A stretch of DNA of 64,000 nucleotides from Aldehydirespirator sp965221215 (GTDB taxonomy: Bacteria > Actinomycetota > Acidimicrobiia > Acidimicrobiales > Aldehydirespiratoraceae), in NCBI GenBank assembly GCA_965221215.1, contig OZ244872.1:3304851-3368850 (forward strand). The letters are read 5' to 3'. Below the pieces are notes generated by a model that saw only the letters and a list, made by a program, of their open reading frames with translations, did not search any database and was not told the DNA's origin. A program made the translations under genes and the position numbers. Positions 18,927-27,180 of this stretch are shown here, one piece after another; within the stretch, counting starts at the first letter, position 1; each line of letters opens with the position of its first letter.

Positions 18927-20531
18927 ATGGCTGCTCAGCGCCGGGCCAGGCGGCTGCCACAGCGCAGGCGCGCCAGGCTGGGTTGCGGGATAGGCGTTCG
19001 GCGCGCCGCGGCTGTTCTTCGCGCGGTGGTGCTGGCCGTGGGGCTGGCGCTGCTGATGGCGGCTTGCCGGGTGGACACGGCGGTGCATGTGGACGTCGAG
19101 GAGGCCGGCTCGGGCACGGTGACGGTGGTGTTCAACGCCGACGCGGTGGCGGTGGGCCGGGTGCCGGAACTGGCCGGGGGGCTGCGCCTCGATGATGCTC
19201 GGGCTGCGGGCTGGGCGGTGGAGGGTCCGCTGTTCCGCGCCGACGGCGGTGTGCAGATCCGAGCGGTCAAGCGGTTCGAGTCGGCCGGGCAGCTGCCGCA
19301 GGTCCTCGAGGAGCTGGCCGGCCCCGATGTGATCTTCACCGATGTGGTGCTCGAGCAGACGCGCTCCTTTGCTGAAACCTCCTACCGCTTCAGCGCCCGC
19401 ATCGATCCGGCCCCGCCGCTGGACGCCTTCAGCGACGGCGCCCTGGCCCAGATCTTCGAGGGCCAGCCCTTCGGGCGCCCGTTGGCGGAGTTGATCGCGG
19501 AGGCCGGAGCCCCCACCGATTCGCTGGGCTTCGAGTTCCTGCTGACGCTGCTCGACTCCGACGGGGCCTTCAGCGCCTCCTCGTCCGGCCTCGACGCAGC
19601 AGGCGATCCCGCCGGTGGGGCCGCGGCGCCCGCGGTCGACGGCTCCACCGCGGCGTGGCGGTTCCCCTACGGCGACCAGCCCGTGGTGGTCGGCGCCTCC
19701 ACCCTGGTCGAGGACACGGTGGCCCCGCTGTGGCTCAACATCGCCCGGGTGGCCGGCCTCGCCTTCGGTGCAGTGCTGCTGGGGGTGATTGTGGCCAGGG
19801 TGGTGGTGCTGGTGCGCACCCCCAAGGGGCGGGGCCGCCGGGCCACCCGCCGCCGCCAGCAGCGGGCCGCGGCCCGCGAGGCCGAGGCCAGCCGTCCCCG
19901 CAAGCGGCTGTTGAGGCTGCTGGTGGTGGACGTGCACGGGGTGATCGTGCGCCCCACCGACCCGCGGGGCGGCCTGCTGCTGCCGGTGATCCTGAGCGAG
20001 AACCCCGACCTCGACCCGGAGCTGATCCGCGACCGGCACCGCATGCTGGTGCTGGGCCGCCTCACCGCCGAGGAGTTCTGGAGCGATCTCGGGCTCGGGC
20101 CTATCGGCCGGCAGGTGGAGACCCGCTACCTGTCGTCGTTCAAGCTGGTGCCGGGCCTGCACCCGTTCCTCGACCGGGTGGCCAGCCGGGGCCTGCCGGT
20201 GGCCGCCATCGGCAACCAGCCCCGAGAATGGGGTCAGCGCCTGCGGCGCATGGCCCAATTGGAGGACTCGGTGTCGTCGTGGCTGGTCAGCGGCGAGGTG
20301 GGCGCGGTGCTGCCCGAGCGCCCGCTGTTCGAGGCGACCCGCCGGGTGATGTCGGTGGACCTCTACGACTGCCTCTACCTGTCGAGCGTGCCCGAGTATC
20401 TAGACGCCGCCTCCGACATGGGAATGGCCACCGGCTACTTCGCGGCCAGCCCCGAAGACGTCCAAGAGACCGAGCACACCCTCATCCGAGGCTTCGACGA
20501 CATTCTCAAAGGTCGCTCCCCCACCCCCTGA
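18927..20531 (+). CDS. Lipoprotein LppM-like ectodomain fused to cytoplasmic HAD-like domain
   Basis: A 534-residue mosaic. Residues 25-47 form a lipoprotein signal ending LMAAC (Cys47). Residues 48-260 resemble LppM/DUF3153 lipoproteins (CRVDTAVHVDVEEAGSGTVTVVFNADA). Residues 268-296 are a transmembrane helix and 297-328 a strongly basic stretch. From 330 there is a HAD-like domain opening LLVVDVHGVIVRP, with LVPGLHPFLDRVASRGLPVAAIGNQP and a later YDCLYLSSVPEYLDAASDMGMAT. Motif I has His337 where HAD phosphatases have the general-acid Asp. The frame is continuous, without sign of assembly error. Confidence 0.75.
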   Translation: MAAQRRARRLPQRRRARLGCGIGVRRAAAVLRAVVLAVGLALLMAACRVDTAVHVDVEEAGSGTVTVVFNADAVAVGRVPELAGGLRLDDARAAGWAVEGPLFRADGGVQIRAVKRFESAGQLPQVLEELAGPDVIFTDVVLEQTRSFAETSYRFSARIDPAPPLDAFSDGALAQIFEGQPFGRPLAELIAEAGAPTDSLGFEFLLTLLDSDGAFSASSSGLDAAGDPAGGAAAPAVDGSTAAWRFPYGDQPVVVGASTLVEDTVAPLWLNIARVAGLAFGAVLLGVIVARVVVLVRTPKGRGRRATRRRQQRAAAREAEASRPRKRLLRLLVVDVHGVIVRPTDPRGGLLLPVILSENPDLDPELIRDRHRMLVLGRLTAEEFWSDLGLGPIGRQVETRYLSSFKLVPGLHPFLDRVASRGLPVAAIGNQPREWGQRLRRMAQLEDSVSSWLVSGEVGAVLPERPLFEATRRVMSVDLYDCLYLSSVPEYLDAASDMGMATGYFAASPEDVQETEHTLIRGFDDILKGRSPTP

Positions 20532-20558
20532 CCCGTCCCGCAGGCAGCCGAAGCATAA

Positions 20559-20642
20559 GCCCGCCGGGTCCCGGCCTCACCCGTATGGGCCGGTTTCGCT
20601 CGCCTATTCGCTCGGCCTCTAGGCCCGCCGGGTCCCGGCCTC
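20559..20642. repeat. 20-bp direct repeat flanking repeat copy C
   Basis: GCCCGCCGGGTCCCGGCCTC occurs at 20559-20578 and again at 20623-20642. The two copies lie one on each side of the dispersed element in the convergent HAD/SDR spacer, overlapping its edge by a few bases. They could be a target duplication or a product of tandem slippage. Confidence 0.7.
20573..20620 (-). repeat. Dispersed repeat, 5' half (copy C)
   Basis: Minus strand: AGAGGCCGAGCGAATAGGCG, then CGGCCCATACGGGTGAGGCC. The 3' half with the AACAAGAGCGGG anchor is absent. It lies between two convergent genes. Confidence 0.7.
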
Positions 20643-21407
20643 TCAGCCGGCGGTGTCAGTGAAGCGGTCTCGGACGTGGCCGTACTGCTCGCCGCCGTCG
20701 ACGGTCAGGCAGGCGCCGGTCGCCGCCTCGGCCTTGAGGAGGTAGCGCACCGCCCGCCCAGCCTCGGCGCCGCCGCTCCAGCGGCCCAGCAGCGTGCGGT
20801 GGCGCAGTCTCTCAACCTGTTCGGGCCCGAACTTGGCGGGCTGGATGGTCGGGCCGAGCGCCACCGCGTTGCAGCGCACCGTTGGGGCCAACTCCACCGC
20901 CAACTGGCGGGTGAGGGCGAGCAGGGCGGCCTTGGCCACGCTGTGGGCGCCTCGGCCGGGCCAGGGCTGCCAAGCAGACAGGTCGACGATGTTCACGATC
21001 GCTCCGCCGCCCCGGTCGAGCATCGACGGAGCGACCGCGTTGCAAAGGTGGAACGGCCCGTGGACCACCACGTCGAAGGTCTGGTACCAGACGCCGGTGT
21101 CGTCGCAGGGAAACTCGTCTCGCGCGAACCACGACGCGCTGTTGACCAGGGCATCGATGGGTCCGAGCCGGCCAGCGACGGCTTCGGCCAACTCCGAGGC
21201 CTCGGCGGGGTCGGCCAGGTCGGCGCGGAACGCGTCGGCCTCAACACCGCAGCGCTTCAGCTCCTCCACCGTCTCGGCTGCTTCGGCTGCGGACCGGTGG
21301 TAGGCGACGGCCACGCTGGCGCCGGCGGCGCCCAGCGTAAGCGCGATGGCTCGCCCCACTCGATGGGCGCCGCCGGTCACCAGGGCAACCCGTCCCGCCA
21401 ATTCCAC
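20643..21407 (-). CDS. SDR-family oxidoreductase, pteridine-reductase-like
   Basis: NAD(P)-dependent Rossmann protein of 254 residues. It begins GRVALVTGGAHRVGRAIALTLG, the TGGAxRxG form seen in pteridine reductase PTR1 and relatives, and has ALVNSASWF. The active-site region reads NIVDLSAWQPWPGRGAHSVAKAALLALTRQLA: Asp replaces the usual Ser, as in PTR1, but the catalytic Tyr of YxxxK is His. VDGGEQYGH ends the fold. Activity may be altered or lost. It is divergent from the LLM gene with repeat copy D between them. Confidence 0.8.
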   Translation of the reverse strand: MELAGRVALVTGGAHRVGRAIALTLGAAGASVAVAYHRSAAEAAETVEELKRCGVEADAFRADLADPAEASELAEAVAGRLGPIDALVNSASWFARDEFPCDDTGVWYQTFDVVVHGPFHLCNAVAPSMLDRGGGAIVNIVDLSAWQPWPGRGAHSVAKAALLALTRQLAVELAPTVRCNAVALGPTIQPAKFGPEQVERLRHRTLLGRWSGGAEAGRAVRYLLKAEAATGACLTVDGGEQYGHVRDRFTDTAG

Positions 21408-21472
21408 TCGTCGCCCCCGATCCGCCCGGCGTCTAGCCGCGAGCGTAGAGTCCGTCGCGTTGAAGCGCTGTA

Positions 21473-21569
21473 TTCCCGGTCTCGTTCACTGCACTAACGA
21501 GCCGCCCAAACCACAGTCCACGGCCTGCCCTGTATGGGCCGAACGCACTCGCCTATTCGCTCGGCCTCT
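21473..21569 (-). repeat. Dispersed repeat, full-length copy D
   Basis: Minus strand: AGAGGCCGAGCGAATAGGCG at one end, CGGCCCATACAGGGCAGGCC in the middle, and a diverged 3' anchor AGTGAACGAGACCGGGAA. It occupies most of the divergent SDR/LLM intergenic region and ends 12 bases before the LLM start, so it must contain or displace that promoter. Confidence 0.8.
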
Positions 21570-21581
21570 ATTGTCGGTGCC

Positions 21582-22559
21582 GTGGTGGAGTTGGCTTGCA
21601 TGGTTATGCCCGAGGGGCCGGTCGGGCAGGTGGTTGAGGCGGCGGCGGCGGCCGAGAGGCTCGGGTGCCGCCGGGTCTGGATCCCCGACGAGGGGCTGGC
21701 CGCCCGGGAGTGCTGGGTGACGCTGGGCGCGGCGGCGGCGGCCACCAACTCGGTGGAGTTGGGCACCGGCATCACCAACGCCTATACCCGCCATCCGGGC
21801 ATGACCGCCGCGGCGGTGGCCACCCTGGACGAGGCCTCGGGCGGTCGGGCCGCGCTGGGCATCGGCGCGGGCGGGGCCCTCACCCTCACCTCGCTGGCCA
21901 TCGAGCGCCGATCGCCGATCGCGGCCATGCGCGAGCTGGCCACCACCAGCCGGGCGCTGTGGTCGGGCCGGGTCGTCGATCACGACGGGGTGGCGGGCGG
22001 GTTCCGCGGGGCACGCCTCGGCTACGGCCGGCCCGACATTCCGGTGTGGCTGGCCGGGCGGGGTCCCAGGGTCATGGCGCTGGCGGGGGAGTTGGCCGAC
22101 GGCTTCATCATGTCGTTCGTCCACAAGGAGCTGATCGGCGACCATGTTGCTGCCATCCGCAGCGCCGCCGACGAGCACGACCGCCGGTACCCCAGGCTGT
22201 GCTACATGACCATCCTGGCTATCACCGAGCAGGACCGGGAGAGCGCCCGGGCCGCGCTCACCTTCCGCCTGGTCGATTCCCCCGAGGAGGTGAAGGCCCG
22301 CATCGGCCTGGACACCCGAGCCGAGGCCTCCATCCGCCAAGCTCTCTCCGAGGGCGGCCCCGCAGCCGCGGCCCGATTCGTGCGCGACGACTGGGTCGAA
22401 GCCTTCGTGATATGCGGAACGCCAGCCGAGTGCCGCGCCGAGTTGGCCGCGCTGGTGGCGGCCAACGGCATCGACGAGTTCCAGGTATCGATCAACAACC
22501 TCCAAACCGCAGCCCAAGACCTGGTCCAAGCCGCCGAGATAGTCGCCCCGCAGAACTGA
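21582..22559 (+). CDS. LLM-class F420-dependent oxidoreductase
   Basis: A TIM-barrel luciferase-like protein of about 325 residues: VVEAAAAAERLGCRRVWIPDEGL, VELGTGITNAYTRHPGMTAAAVATLDEAS, GRAALGIGAGG and PDIPVWLAGRGPRVMALAGELADGFIMS follow the F420-dependent methylene-H4MPT reductase-like pattern. F420 rather than FMN is inferred from that subgroup and the actinobacterial context. The chosen start is GTG 21582 (a second GTG follows); extending to 21534 would translate the antisense of repeat copy D. Confidence 0.82.
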   Translation: MVELACMVMPEGPVGQVVEAAAAAERLGCRRVWIPDEGLAARECWVTLGAAAAATNSVELGTGITNAYTRHPGMTAAAVATLDEASGGRAALGIGAGGALTLTSLAIERRSPIAAMRELATTSRALWSGRVVDHDGVAGGFRGARLGYGRPDIPVWLAGRGPRVMALAGELADGFIMSFVHKELIGDHVAAIRSAADEHDRRYPRLCYMTILAITEQDRESARAALTFRLVDSPEEVKARIGLDTRAEASIRQALSEGGPAAAARFVRDDWVEAFVICGTPAECRAELAALVAANGIDEFQVSINNLQTAAQDLVQAAEIVAPQN

Positions 22560-22586
22560 ATCAACTCCTCGTACCCGGGCTGGCCC

Positions 22587-24356
22587 TCACCCCGCGTCCG
22601 GCCGTTGCGGCGGGTTGACGTGGACGGTGACGATCTCGAGTTCGTGGTACTGCTGGTGGACCACGGAAGTGGCGAAGTGTCGCAGGAGCCGCAGCGATAC
22701 GTCGCGCTCCACCGGTCTGGCGGGGGCCGGCTCGTCGAGCAGGGCCAGGCGATCCTCGATGTTCTCACCTCGGGCCGCGGCCACGAACTCGAGCACGGCC
22801 CGCCCGTCCTGCTTGCTGGCCGTGATGCGCAGCGAACGCCCGACATCGTCTCTGTCAGGATCCTCAGAGTCGAGCAGCGTCAGCAGCGTCTCCTCGGCGA
22901 CTGCGTTCAGCCGCAGCGACATCGGCATCCCCCAGCCGTGGCTGGTCGCGACCCCGTCCAGGAACTCGCGGATGCGAGGCAGTTCCGCGATGGCCAGATC
23001 GGCTCGCAGCCGCTGGCGCCGGGGCTGGGTTAGCTCCATGAACAGCGTCAGCACGATCGCCGCTAGGCCGCCCGCGGTCATGCCGTTCTCTAGGAGTCCG
23101 CCCGCGAACCCCTCCAGATACTCGGGGAAGATCACGCCGTTCTGGAAGCCGACGCCGATCCAGAACGAGACTCCCGCGATCAGGCCCTTGCGGTAGTCGG
23201 AGGCTTCCTCGACGACGATCCTCATGCCGACCACGAAGAGCATGGCCATCAGCACCGTCACGTAGGCGGCGACCACCGCGTCGGGCACGGCCAGTACCAG
23301 GGCCAGGAACTTGGGCACCAGTGCCATCGCGATGAACGAGGTGCCTATGGCGACGCCGACGCGGCGGGAGGCGACGCCGGTCAACTCGGTGATGGACACG
23401 CTGTTGGAATAGGTCGTGTTGGGAACGGTGCCGGCCAGCCCCGACAGCAGGTTGCCGGCGCCGTCGGCGGCCACCGCCCCCTGCACGACGCGATAGTCCA
23501 CCGCCCGGGGGTTCCGCCACGACACCCGCTGGATGGCCACCGAGTCGCCGAGGGTCTCGATGGCGCCGATGAGGGTGACCAGGATGAAGGCGGGCAGCAG
23601 GCTCCAGAATGTCGAGCCGAACGAGAGGTCGAGGCCGGGCCAACCCTCATCGGGCAGGCCGATCCAGGGTGCTTCGGCCACCCGATCGATGTCGTACAGC
23701 CCGAAGAGGGCAGCGGTGATCGAGCCGGCCACGACGCCGATGACCGGAGCCCACATGCGCAGGCTGCCCGAGGACTTCAGCGCGATGGCGACAATCACGA
23801 TCAAGGTGGCCAGCGTGCTGGTCGGCCCGCTCCATTCGGAACTGCCTTCGGGCGAGGCCGCCACCATGTCGAACACGAGCGGCATGACCGTCACTGCGAT
23901 CAGCATCAGCACCGTGCCCGCCACCGTGGGTGTCAGCAGTCGCCGGAACAGCGACAGCCTGGCGGCTAGAAGGAACTGGAACAGCGAAGACGCCACCACG
24001 AGCGTGGCCAGCAGTCCGGGGCCTCCCTGCACCAGCGCGGTCACGCACACTGCGATGAACGCGCCCGAAGTTCCCATCAGCAGCACGTATCCCGCGCCGA
24101 TGCGCCCGAACCGCACTGCCTGCATGATCGTGCTGACACCGCTGACCGCGGCAGCCGCGAACACCGCCCACATCAGGTACGAGTCGCTCCCGCCTGCCGC
24201 TCGGATGATGATCGCCGGGGTCAAGACGATGCCCGCGATGGTCAGGATCGCGAACTGCAGGCCCATGCCCGCGGTCAGCGCGAGCGGCGGCCGGTCGTCG
24301 GGCTCGAAGCGGACATGCCGCGACCCGGCGGATGAGTCGTGTTTCACGTCAAGCAT
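22587..24356 (-). CDS. NCS2 xanthine/uracil permease with C-terminal ATPase-like domain
   Basis: The N-terminal 430 or so residues form an NCS2/NAT nucleobase transporter with 12 or more hydrophobic segments and the signatures IGAIETLGDSVAIQRVSWR and GTVPNTTYSNSVSITELTGVASRRVG. The last 140 residues are soluble: PRIREFLDGVATSHGWGMPMSLRLNAVAEETLLTLLD, then RSLRITASKQDGRAVLEFV and VERDVSLRLLRHFATSVVHQQYHELEIVTV. This is the outline of RsbW-type HATPase domains, with the N-box Asn missing. Start ATG 24356 follows GGGTGATC; a longer frame to 24440 exists. Confidence 0.78.
   Translation of the reverse strand: MLDVKHDSSAGSRHVRFEPDDRPPLALTAGMGLQFAILTIAGIVLTPAIIIRAAGGSDSYLMWAVFAAAAVSGVSTIMQAVRFGRIGAGYVLLMGTSGAFIAVCVTALVQGGPGLLATLVVASSLFQFLLAARLSLFRRLLTPTVAGTVLMLIAVTVMPLVFDMVAASPEGSSEWSGPTSTLATLIVIVAIALKSSGSLRMWAPVIGVVAGSITAALFGLYDIDRVAEAPWIGLPDEGWPGLDLSFGSTFWSLLPAFILVTLIGAIETLGDSVAIQRVSWRNPRAVDYRVVQGAVAADGAGNLLSGLAGTVPNTTYSNSVSITELTGVASRRVGVAIGTSFIAMALVPKFLALVLAVPDAVVAAYVTVLMAMLFVVGMRIVVEEASDYRKGLIAGVSFWIGVGFQNGVIFPEYLEGFAGGLLENGMTAGGLAAIVLTLFMELTQPRRQRLRADLAIAELPRIREFLDGVATSHGWGMPMSLRLNAVAEETLLTLLDSEDPDRDDVGRSLRITASKQDGRAVLEFVAAARGENIEDRLALLDEPAPARPVERDVSLRLLRHFATSVVHQQYHELEIVTVHVNPPQRPDAG
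24340..24355. promoter_or_regulatory. parS-like 16-mer
   Basis: TGTTTCACGTCAAGCA matches the conserved ParB site TGTTTCACGTGAAACA at 14 of 16 positions. It overlaps the first codons of the NCS2 permease. No parA/parB or oriC gene is in view, so it may be coincidence. Confidence 0.25.
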
Positions 24357-24614
24357 GATCACCCACAGCGACCGCCACCACAAGCAACACGAGCCCACCA
24401 CTCGACGTACTCCCACGCCGAGAAGCGATTCCGCGGCCACGAGCCTCGTTCCCGTTCATCGAGATCGGCCTGGAGTCGTTGGCTCCGGCGACAACACGAC
24501 CGGCGGCCACAGACCCTCACGCTGCAATGCGCCCAGCAGCGCGGCGGTCCGCCGATTGCGACTCGCCAGGAAGGACACAGCACCCCAGTCGAGCGAACAG
24601 ATAGTTCGCTGGTG

Positions 24615-24688
<74 letters not shown>

Positions 24689-24781
24689 GGGTTGCCGGAA
24701 TGGGTTCGTCCGCCATGGTACTTGGGCTCGGCTGGCGTTGCGGGTGCGGCTGCTCGTGGTGCGGGCGTTGGTGAACTGGGG

Positions 24782-25141
24782 TCAGCAGGGGGGTATGGCG
24801 GCCGCGGCTCGGGTCTTGAGGCCGCGGCCGAGGCCTTCGTCGTAGGCGACTACCCGGTCTGCGGTGGCCGGGGTCAGGCTCTTCCACAGGACTGGGCTCC
24901 ACGCCACCTGCGCCGATACGACTACACCGGCGTCGGCTTCGGCGCAGGCCTCGACGCCCTCGGTCTCGGGCGGCGCGCACCCCTCGTGAGTGATGCAACT
25001 GGCCACGAAGTTGGTTGCGGCGTGCTCGGCCCGGATCTCGGCCAGGTCGGCGGCCGCGGCGTGAGCCGCGTGGTCGCGCAGCGAGACCGCCATGGCGGTG
25101 ACCATGGCGGCCAGCATCAACACCAGCACCGGGACAGTCAT
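24782..25141 (-). CDS. TadE-like pseudopilin / pilus assembly protein 3
   Basis: A 119-residue protein with one N-terminal hydrophobic helix (MTVPVLVLMLAAMVTAMAVSL) followed by a secreted domain with three cysteines (ITHEGC, VEAC, final IPPC). The architecture, size and last place in the Tad locus fit a TadE/TadF-type minor pilin. Three such genes in a row are found here. Sequence similarity among them is low, and the family call is from position and topology. Confidence 0.55.
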   Translation of the reverse strand: MTVPVLVLMLAAMVTAMAVSLRDHAAHAAAADLAEIRAEHAATNFVASCITHEGCAPPETEGVEACAEADAGVVVSAQVAWSPVLWKSLTPATADRVVAYDEGLGRGLKTRAAAAIPPC

Positions 25142-25151
25142 CGGAGTCTCA

Positions 25152-25517
25152 TTACGACGCGGGGCAGGCGACCCGCGCGTTTGCTGAAGCGGCCGGCCGG
25201 GCCTGGGCGTAGCCGGTGAAGCACACCCGGTTGCCCGACACGTCGCACTCCACGGTTACCGTTGCCGACTGGCCCGCGCTGATCACGTCGATGTCCGAGT
25301 TGGTTTCGTTGCAGGCGGAGAGCGTCGCTCCAAGAGCGATCCGTTCGCCGGTGTCGGCTGCTTCGAGACCGGTTGCCTGCGAGGCTGCCTGGGCGGCCAG
25401 CTCGGCCGCGACCGCGGTGCGGGCCTGGCCGTTGGAGAAGCCGCCCACAAGGGCCACCGCCCACAGCGCCAGCGCCACCACAGGAGATGCCAACACCAGC
25501 GCCACTGCCTCATCCAT
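25152..25517 (-). CDS. TadE-like minor pilin / pilus assembly protein 2
   Basis: From ATG 25517, 121 residues: MDEAVALVLASPVVALALWAVALVGGF, one membrane helix, then Ala-rich helix FSNGQARTAVAAELAAQAASQATG and a small domain with cysteines in LSACNETNSD, VECDVSGNRVCF and RVACPAS. The helix-then-Ala-rich coil design is that of TadE pseudopilins. A frame upstream to 25601 is open but has no supporting start. Confidence 0.55.
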   Translation of the reverse strand: MDEAVALVLASPVVALALWAVALVGGFSNGQARTAVAAELAAQAASQATGLEAADTGERIALGATLSACNETNSDIDVISAGQSATVTVECDVSGNRVCFTGYAQARPAASANARVACPAS

Positions 25518-25664
25518 CGTGCCGACCCTCCAGACAAGGCCAGACGACCGCGGAACGACCTGCCTGCGCCCGGGTGCGATCATTCTGTGAGCGCAGAGCA
25601 CAGCCCGAGCGGCCCGCGAGCGGCGAGGACATTGCCGTCACCGCAAGGGCCTCGCGCCTTTTGA

Positions 25665-26081
25665 TCAGCATGGTGGTGCTAGGGCCCAGCCGGTGGCGTA
25701 GGCGGCCCGCGACGGCCGGCACGCCACCGCGGTGGCTTCCAGCCAGCGGTGGGCGCCCGCCGCGCCGACGGTGACGGTGGCCACCACCGTGCACGACGGC
25801 TCGGCGGTGAGCGTGTAGCCCGTCGCGGTGGCGGCCGAGCGGGCCCCGGCGCGGGAGGCCGCGGCCTGAGCCGCGGCCTCCTCGGCATCGGCCCAGCCGG
25901 TGTGGGTGTCGGTGCAGTCCCAGCCAGCTCCGTCGAGCACCTGAGCCGCGGCGGTGGCTGCGGCCACTGCCGCGGTGGATGCGGTGATGCGGGCCACCTG
26001 ATGGAGGTATACGCCGAAGCTGACCGCCACCACCACGAAGATCATCGCGGTGGTCCGCAGCGCCCCGAAGGCTGTGTCCAT
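25665..26081 (-). CDS. TadE-like minor pilin / pilus assembly protein 1
   Basis: A 138-residue protein: MDTAFGALRTTAMIFVVVAVSFGVYLHQVARITASTAAVAAATAAAQVLDGAG shows an N-terminal membrane helix and an Ala-rich coil. A cysteine-containing C-terminal part follows (WDCTDTHTGW, PSCTVVATV, VACRPS, APPC). It lies directly downstream of the small pilin-like gene in the same orientation as the Tad ATPase and membrane genes. Confidence 0.55.
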   Translation of the reverse strand: MDTAFGALRTTAMIFVVVAVSFGVYLHQVARITASTAAVAAATAAAQVLDGAGWDCTDTHTGWADAEEAAAQAAASRAGARSAATATGYTLTAEPSCTVVATVTVGAAGAHRWLEATAVACRPSRAAYATGWALAPPC

Positions 26082-26129
26082 CGCCGGTGTGCCCCCGACC
26101 GCTCAGCGACTCGACTGGAGTCGAACCGG

Positions 26130-26336
26130 CTAGCTGCACGTCTTGGAGCTGGCCGACCAAGTGCCCCCGACGGCCTTGCACAGGTTCTCGTGCTTGATCT
26201 GCGACCGGTCGGTGTCGGGATTGCGCTTGGTGTCGGGCGTGTTGTTGCCGACAATCTGCCAGGTGAACAGCACAACCGCGGCTGTGATGGCAATCGTGGC
26301 GGCGAGCATGATGATCTTGGCAACTGGTGAGTCCAT
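26130..26336 (-). CDS. Small pilin-like protein (candidate Flp pilin)
   Basis: A 68-residue protein: short start MDSPVAKI, one helix IMLAATIAITAAVVLFTWQIVGNN, then a hydrophilic tail with two cysteines (ENLCKAVGGTWSASSKTCS) that could form a disulfide. The position directly after tadC is where the major Flp prepilin often sits. The usual G/E-Y prepilin processing motif is absent, so this is a candidate based on context and size. Confidence 0.45.
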   Translation of the reverse strand: MDSPVAKIIMLAATIAITAAVVLFTWQIVGNNTPDTKRNPDTDRSQIKHENLCKAVGGTWSASSKTCS

Positions 26337-26393
26337 GGGAGATGCCTCCTTCGTGGTGTTCGTTGGAATGTTGGGAGCGGCGAAGAGCGGTGC

Positions 26394-27116
26394 TCACACG
26401 CCGATTTGGATGCTGGCCAGCAGCGCGATCACAACGACCGCGCTGGCGGCTATCGCCGCGAGGGTGCCGGTGCCGGCCACCGAGCGGCCCAGGGCCTCAA
26501 TGCGCACCCGCCGATGGTCTTCGAGGGCGTGCACGGCCTGGGCAATGAGCCGGTCGATCAGACCGGAGGCTGCGGCCCCGCCCCGCTCGGCCGCGGCCAG
26601 CGTGCTGACCAGCGTCTCGGCCGCAGAGCCGGAGAAGTGAGCCGACGCGGCTCCCAAGGGATCGGTCCCCGAGGCCAGGGCGAGGTTGATGCTGGTGGCG
26701 GCGGGAGCGAAGGCGGGTGCCTCCACCCGCTCGGCGGCCTCGACCGCGGCGTCGTTGATGGGACGGCCCGCGGCCACGTACAGGCGGATGCGGCGCAGCC
26801 ACTCCAGCATGGCGGCGTCGCGGCGGGCCCGATAGCCCGACAAGACCACGCCGCGCAGTAGCGGCGAGACGGCCACCGGAACCCACCAGACCACCGCCAC
26901 CGCGGCCAGGGCCCCGATTCGGTAGCCCGCCATGACCGTCCCGGCGGCCAGCACCACAGCTGCCGCCACACCGCCAGCCGCGGCCGAGGCGGCCCGCAGC
27001 CGGTGCGGCGGCCATCCCGCGGCCGCAAGCTCGACGGTGTTGGCTCGCCGGGGCGGGTCGGTTAGCACCATCCGCAGCGCTGCCGCCGCACCCGACAACG
27101 CAGTGAGCCACATCAT
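26394..27116 (-). CDS. tadC: Type II secretion F-domain protein TadC
   Basis: Inner-membrane platform protein of the Tad pilus. The 240-residue protein has two hydrophobic pairs of helices (GGVAAAVVLAAGTVMAGYRIGALAAVAVVWWVPVAV and AIAASAVVVIALLASIQIGV) surrounding the T2SSF cytoplasmic domain (RLYVAAGRPINDAAVEAAERV ... LASGTDPLGAA ... LAAAERGGAAASGLIDRLIAQA). It follows tadB after about 64 bases in the same orientation. Confidence 0.75.
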   Translation of the reverse strand: MMWLTALSGAAAALRMVLTDPPRRANTVELAAAGWPPHRLRAASAAAGGVAAAVVLAAGTVMAGYRIGALAAVAVVWWVPVAVSPLLRGVVLSGYRARRDAAMLEWLRRIRLYVAAGRPINDAAVEAAERVEAPAFAPAATSINLALASGTDPLGAASAHFSGSAAETLVSTLAAAERGGAAASGLIDRLIAQAVHALEDHRRVRIEALGRSVAGTGTLAAIAASAVVVIALLASIQIGV

Positions 27117-27180
27117 CTCGAGCCTCTCAAGATCCCAGCCGCGGCGAGTCTCCGTCGCGGGCGCTGACCCGGAGCCGGGC

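Noticed and set aside
25597..25630. CCCGAGCGGCCCG stretch similar to part of the dispersed repeat
   Set aside because: Only about 14 bases match, without either anchor; chance similarity in GC-rich DNA.
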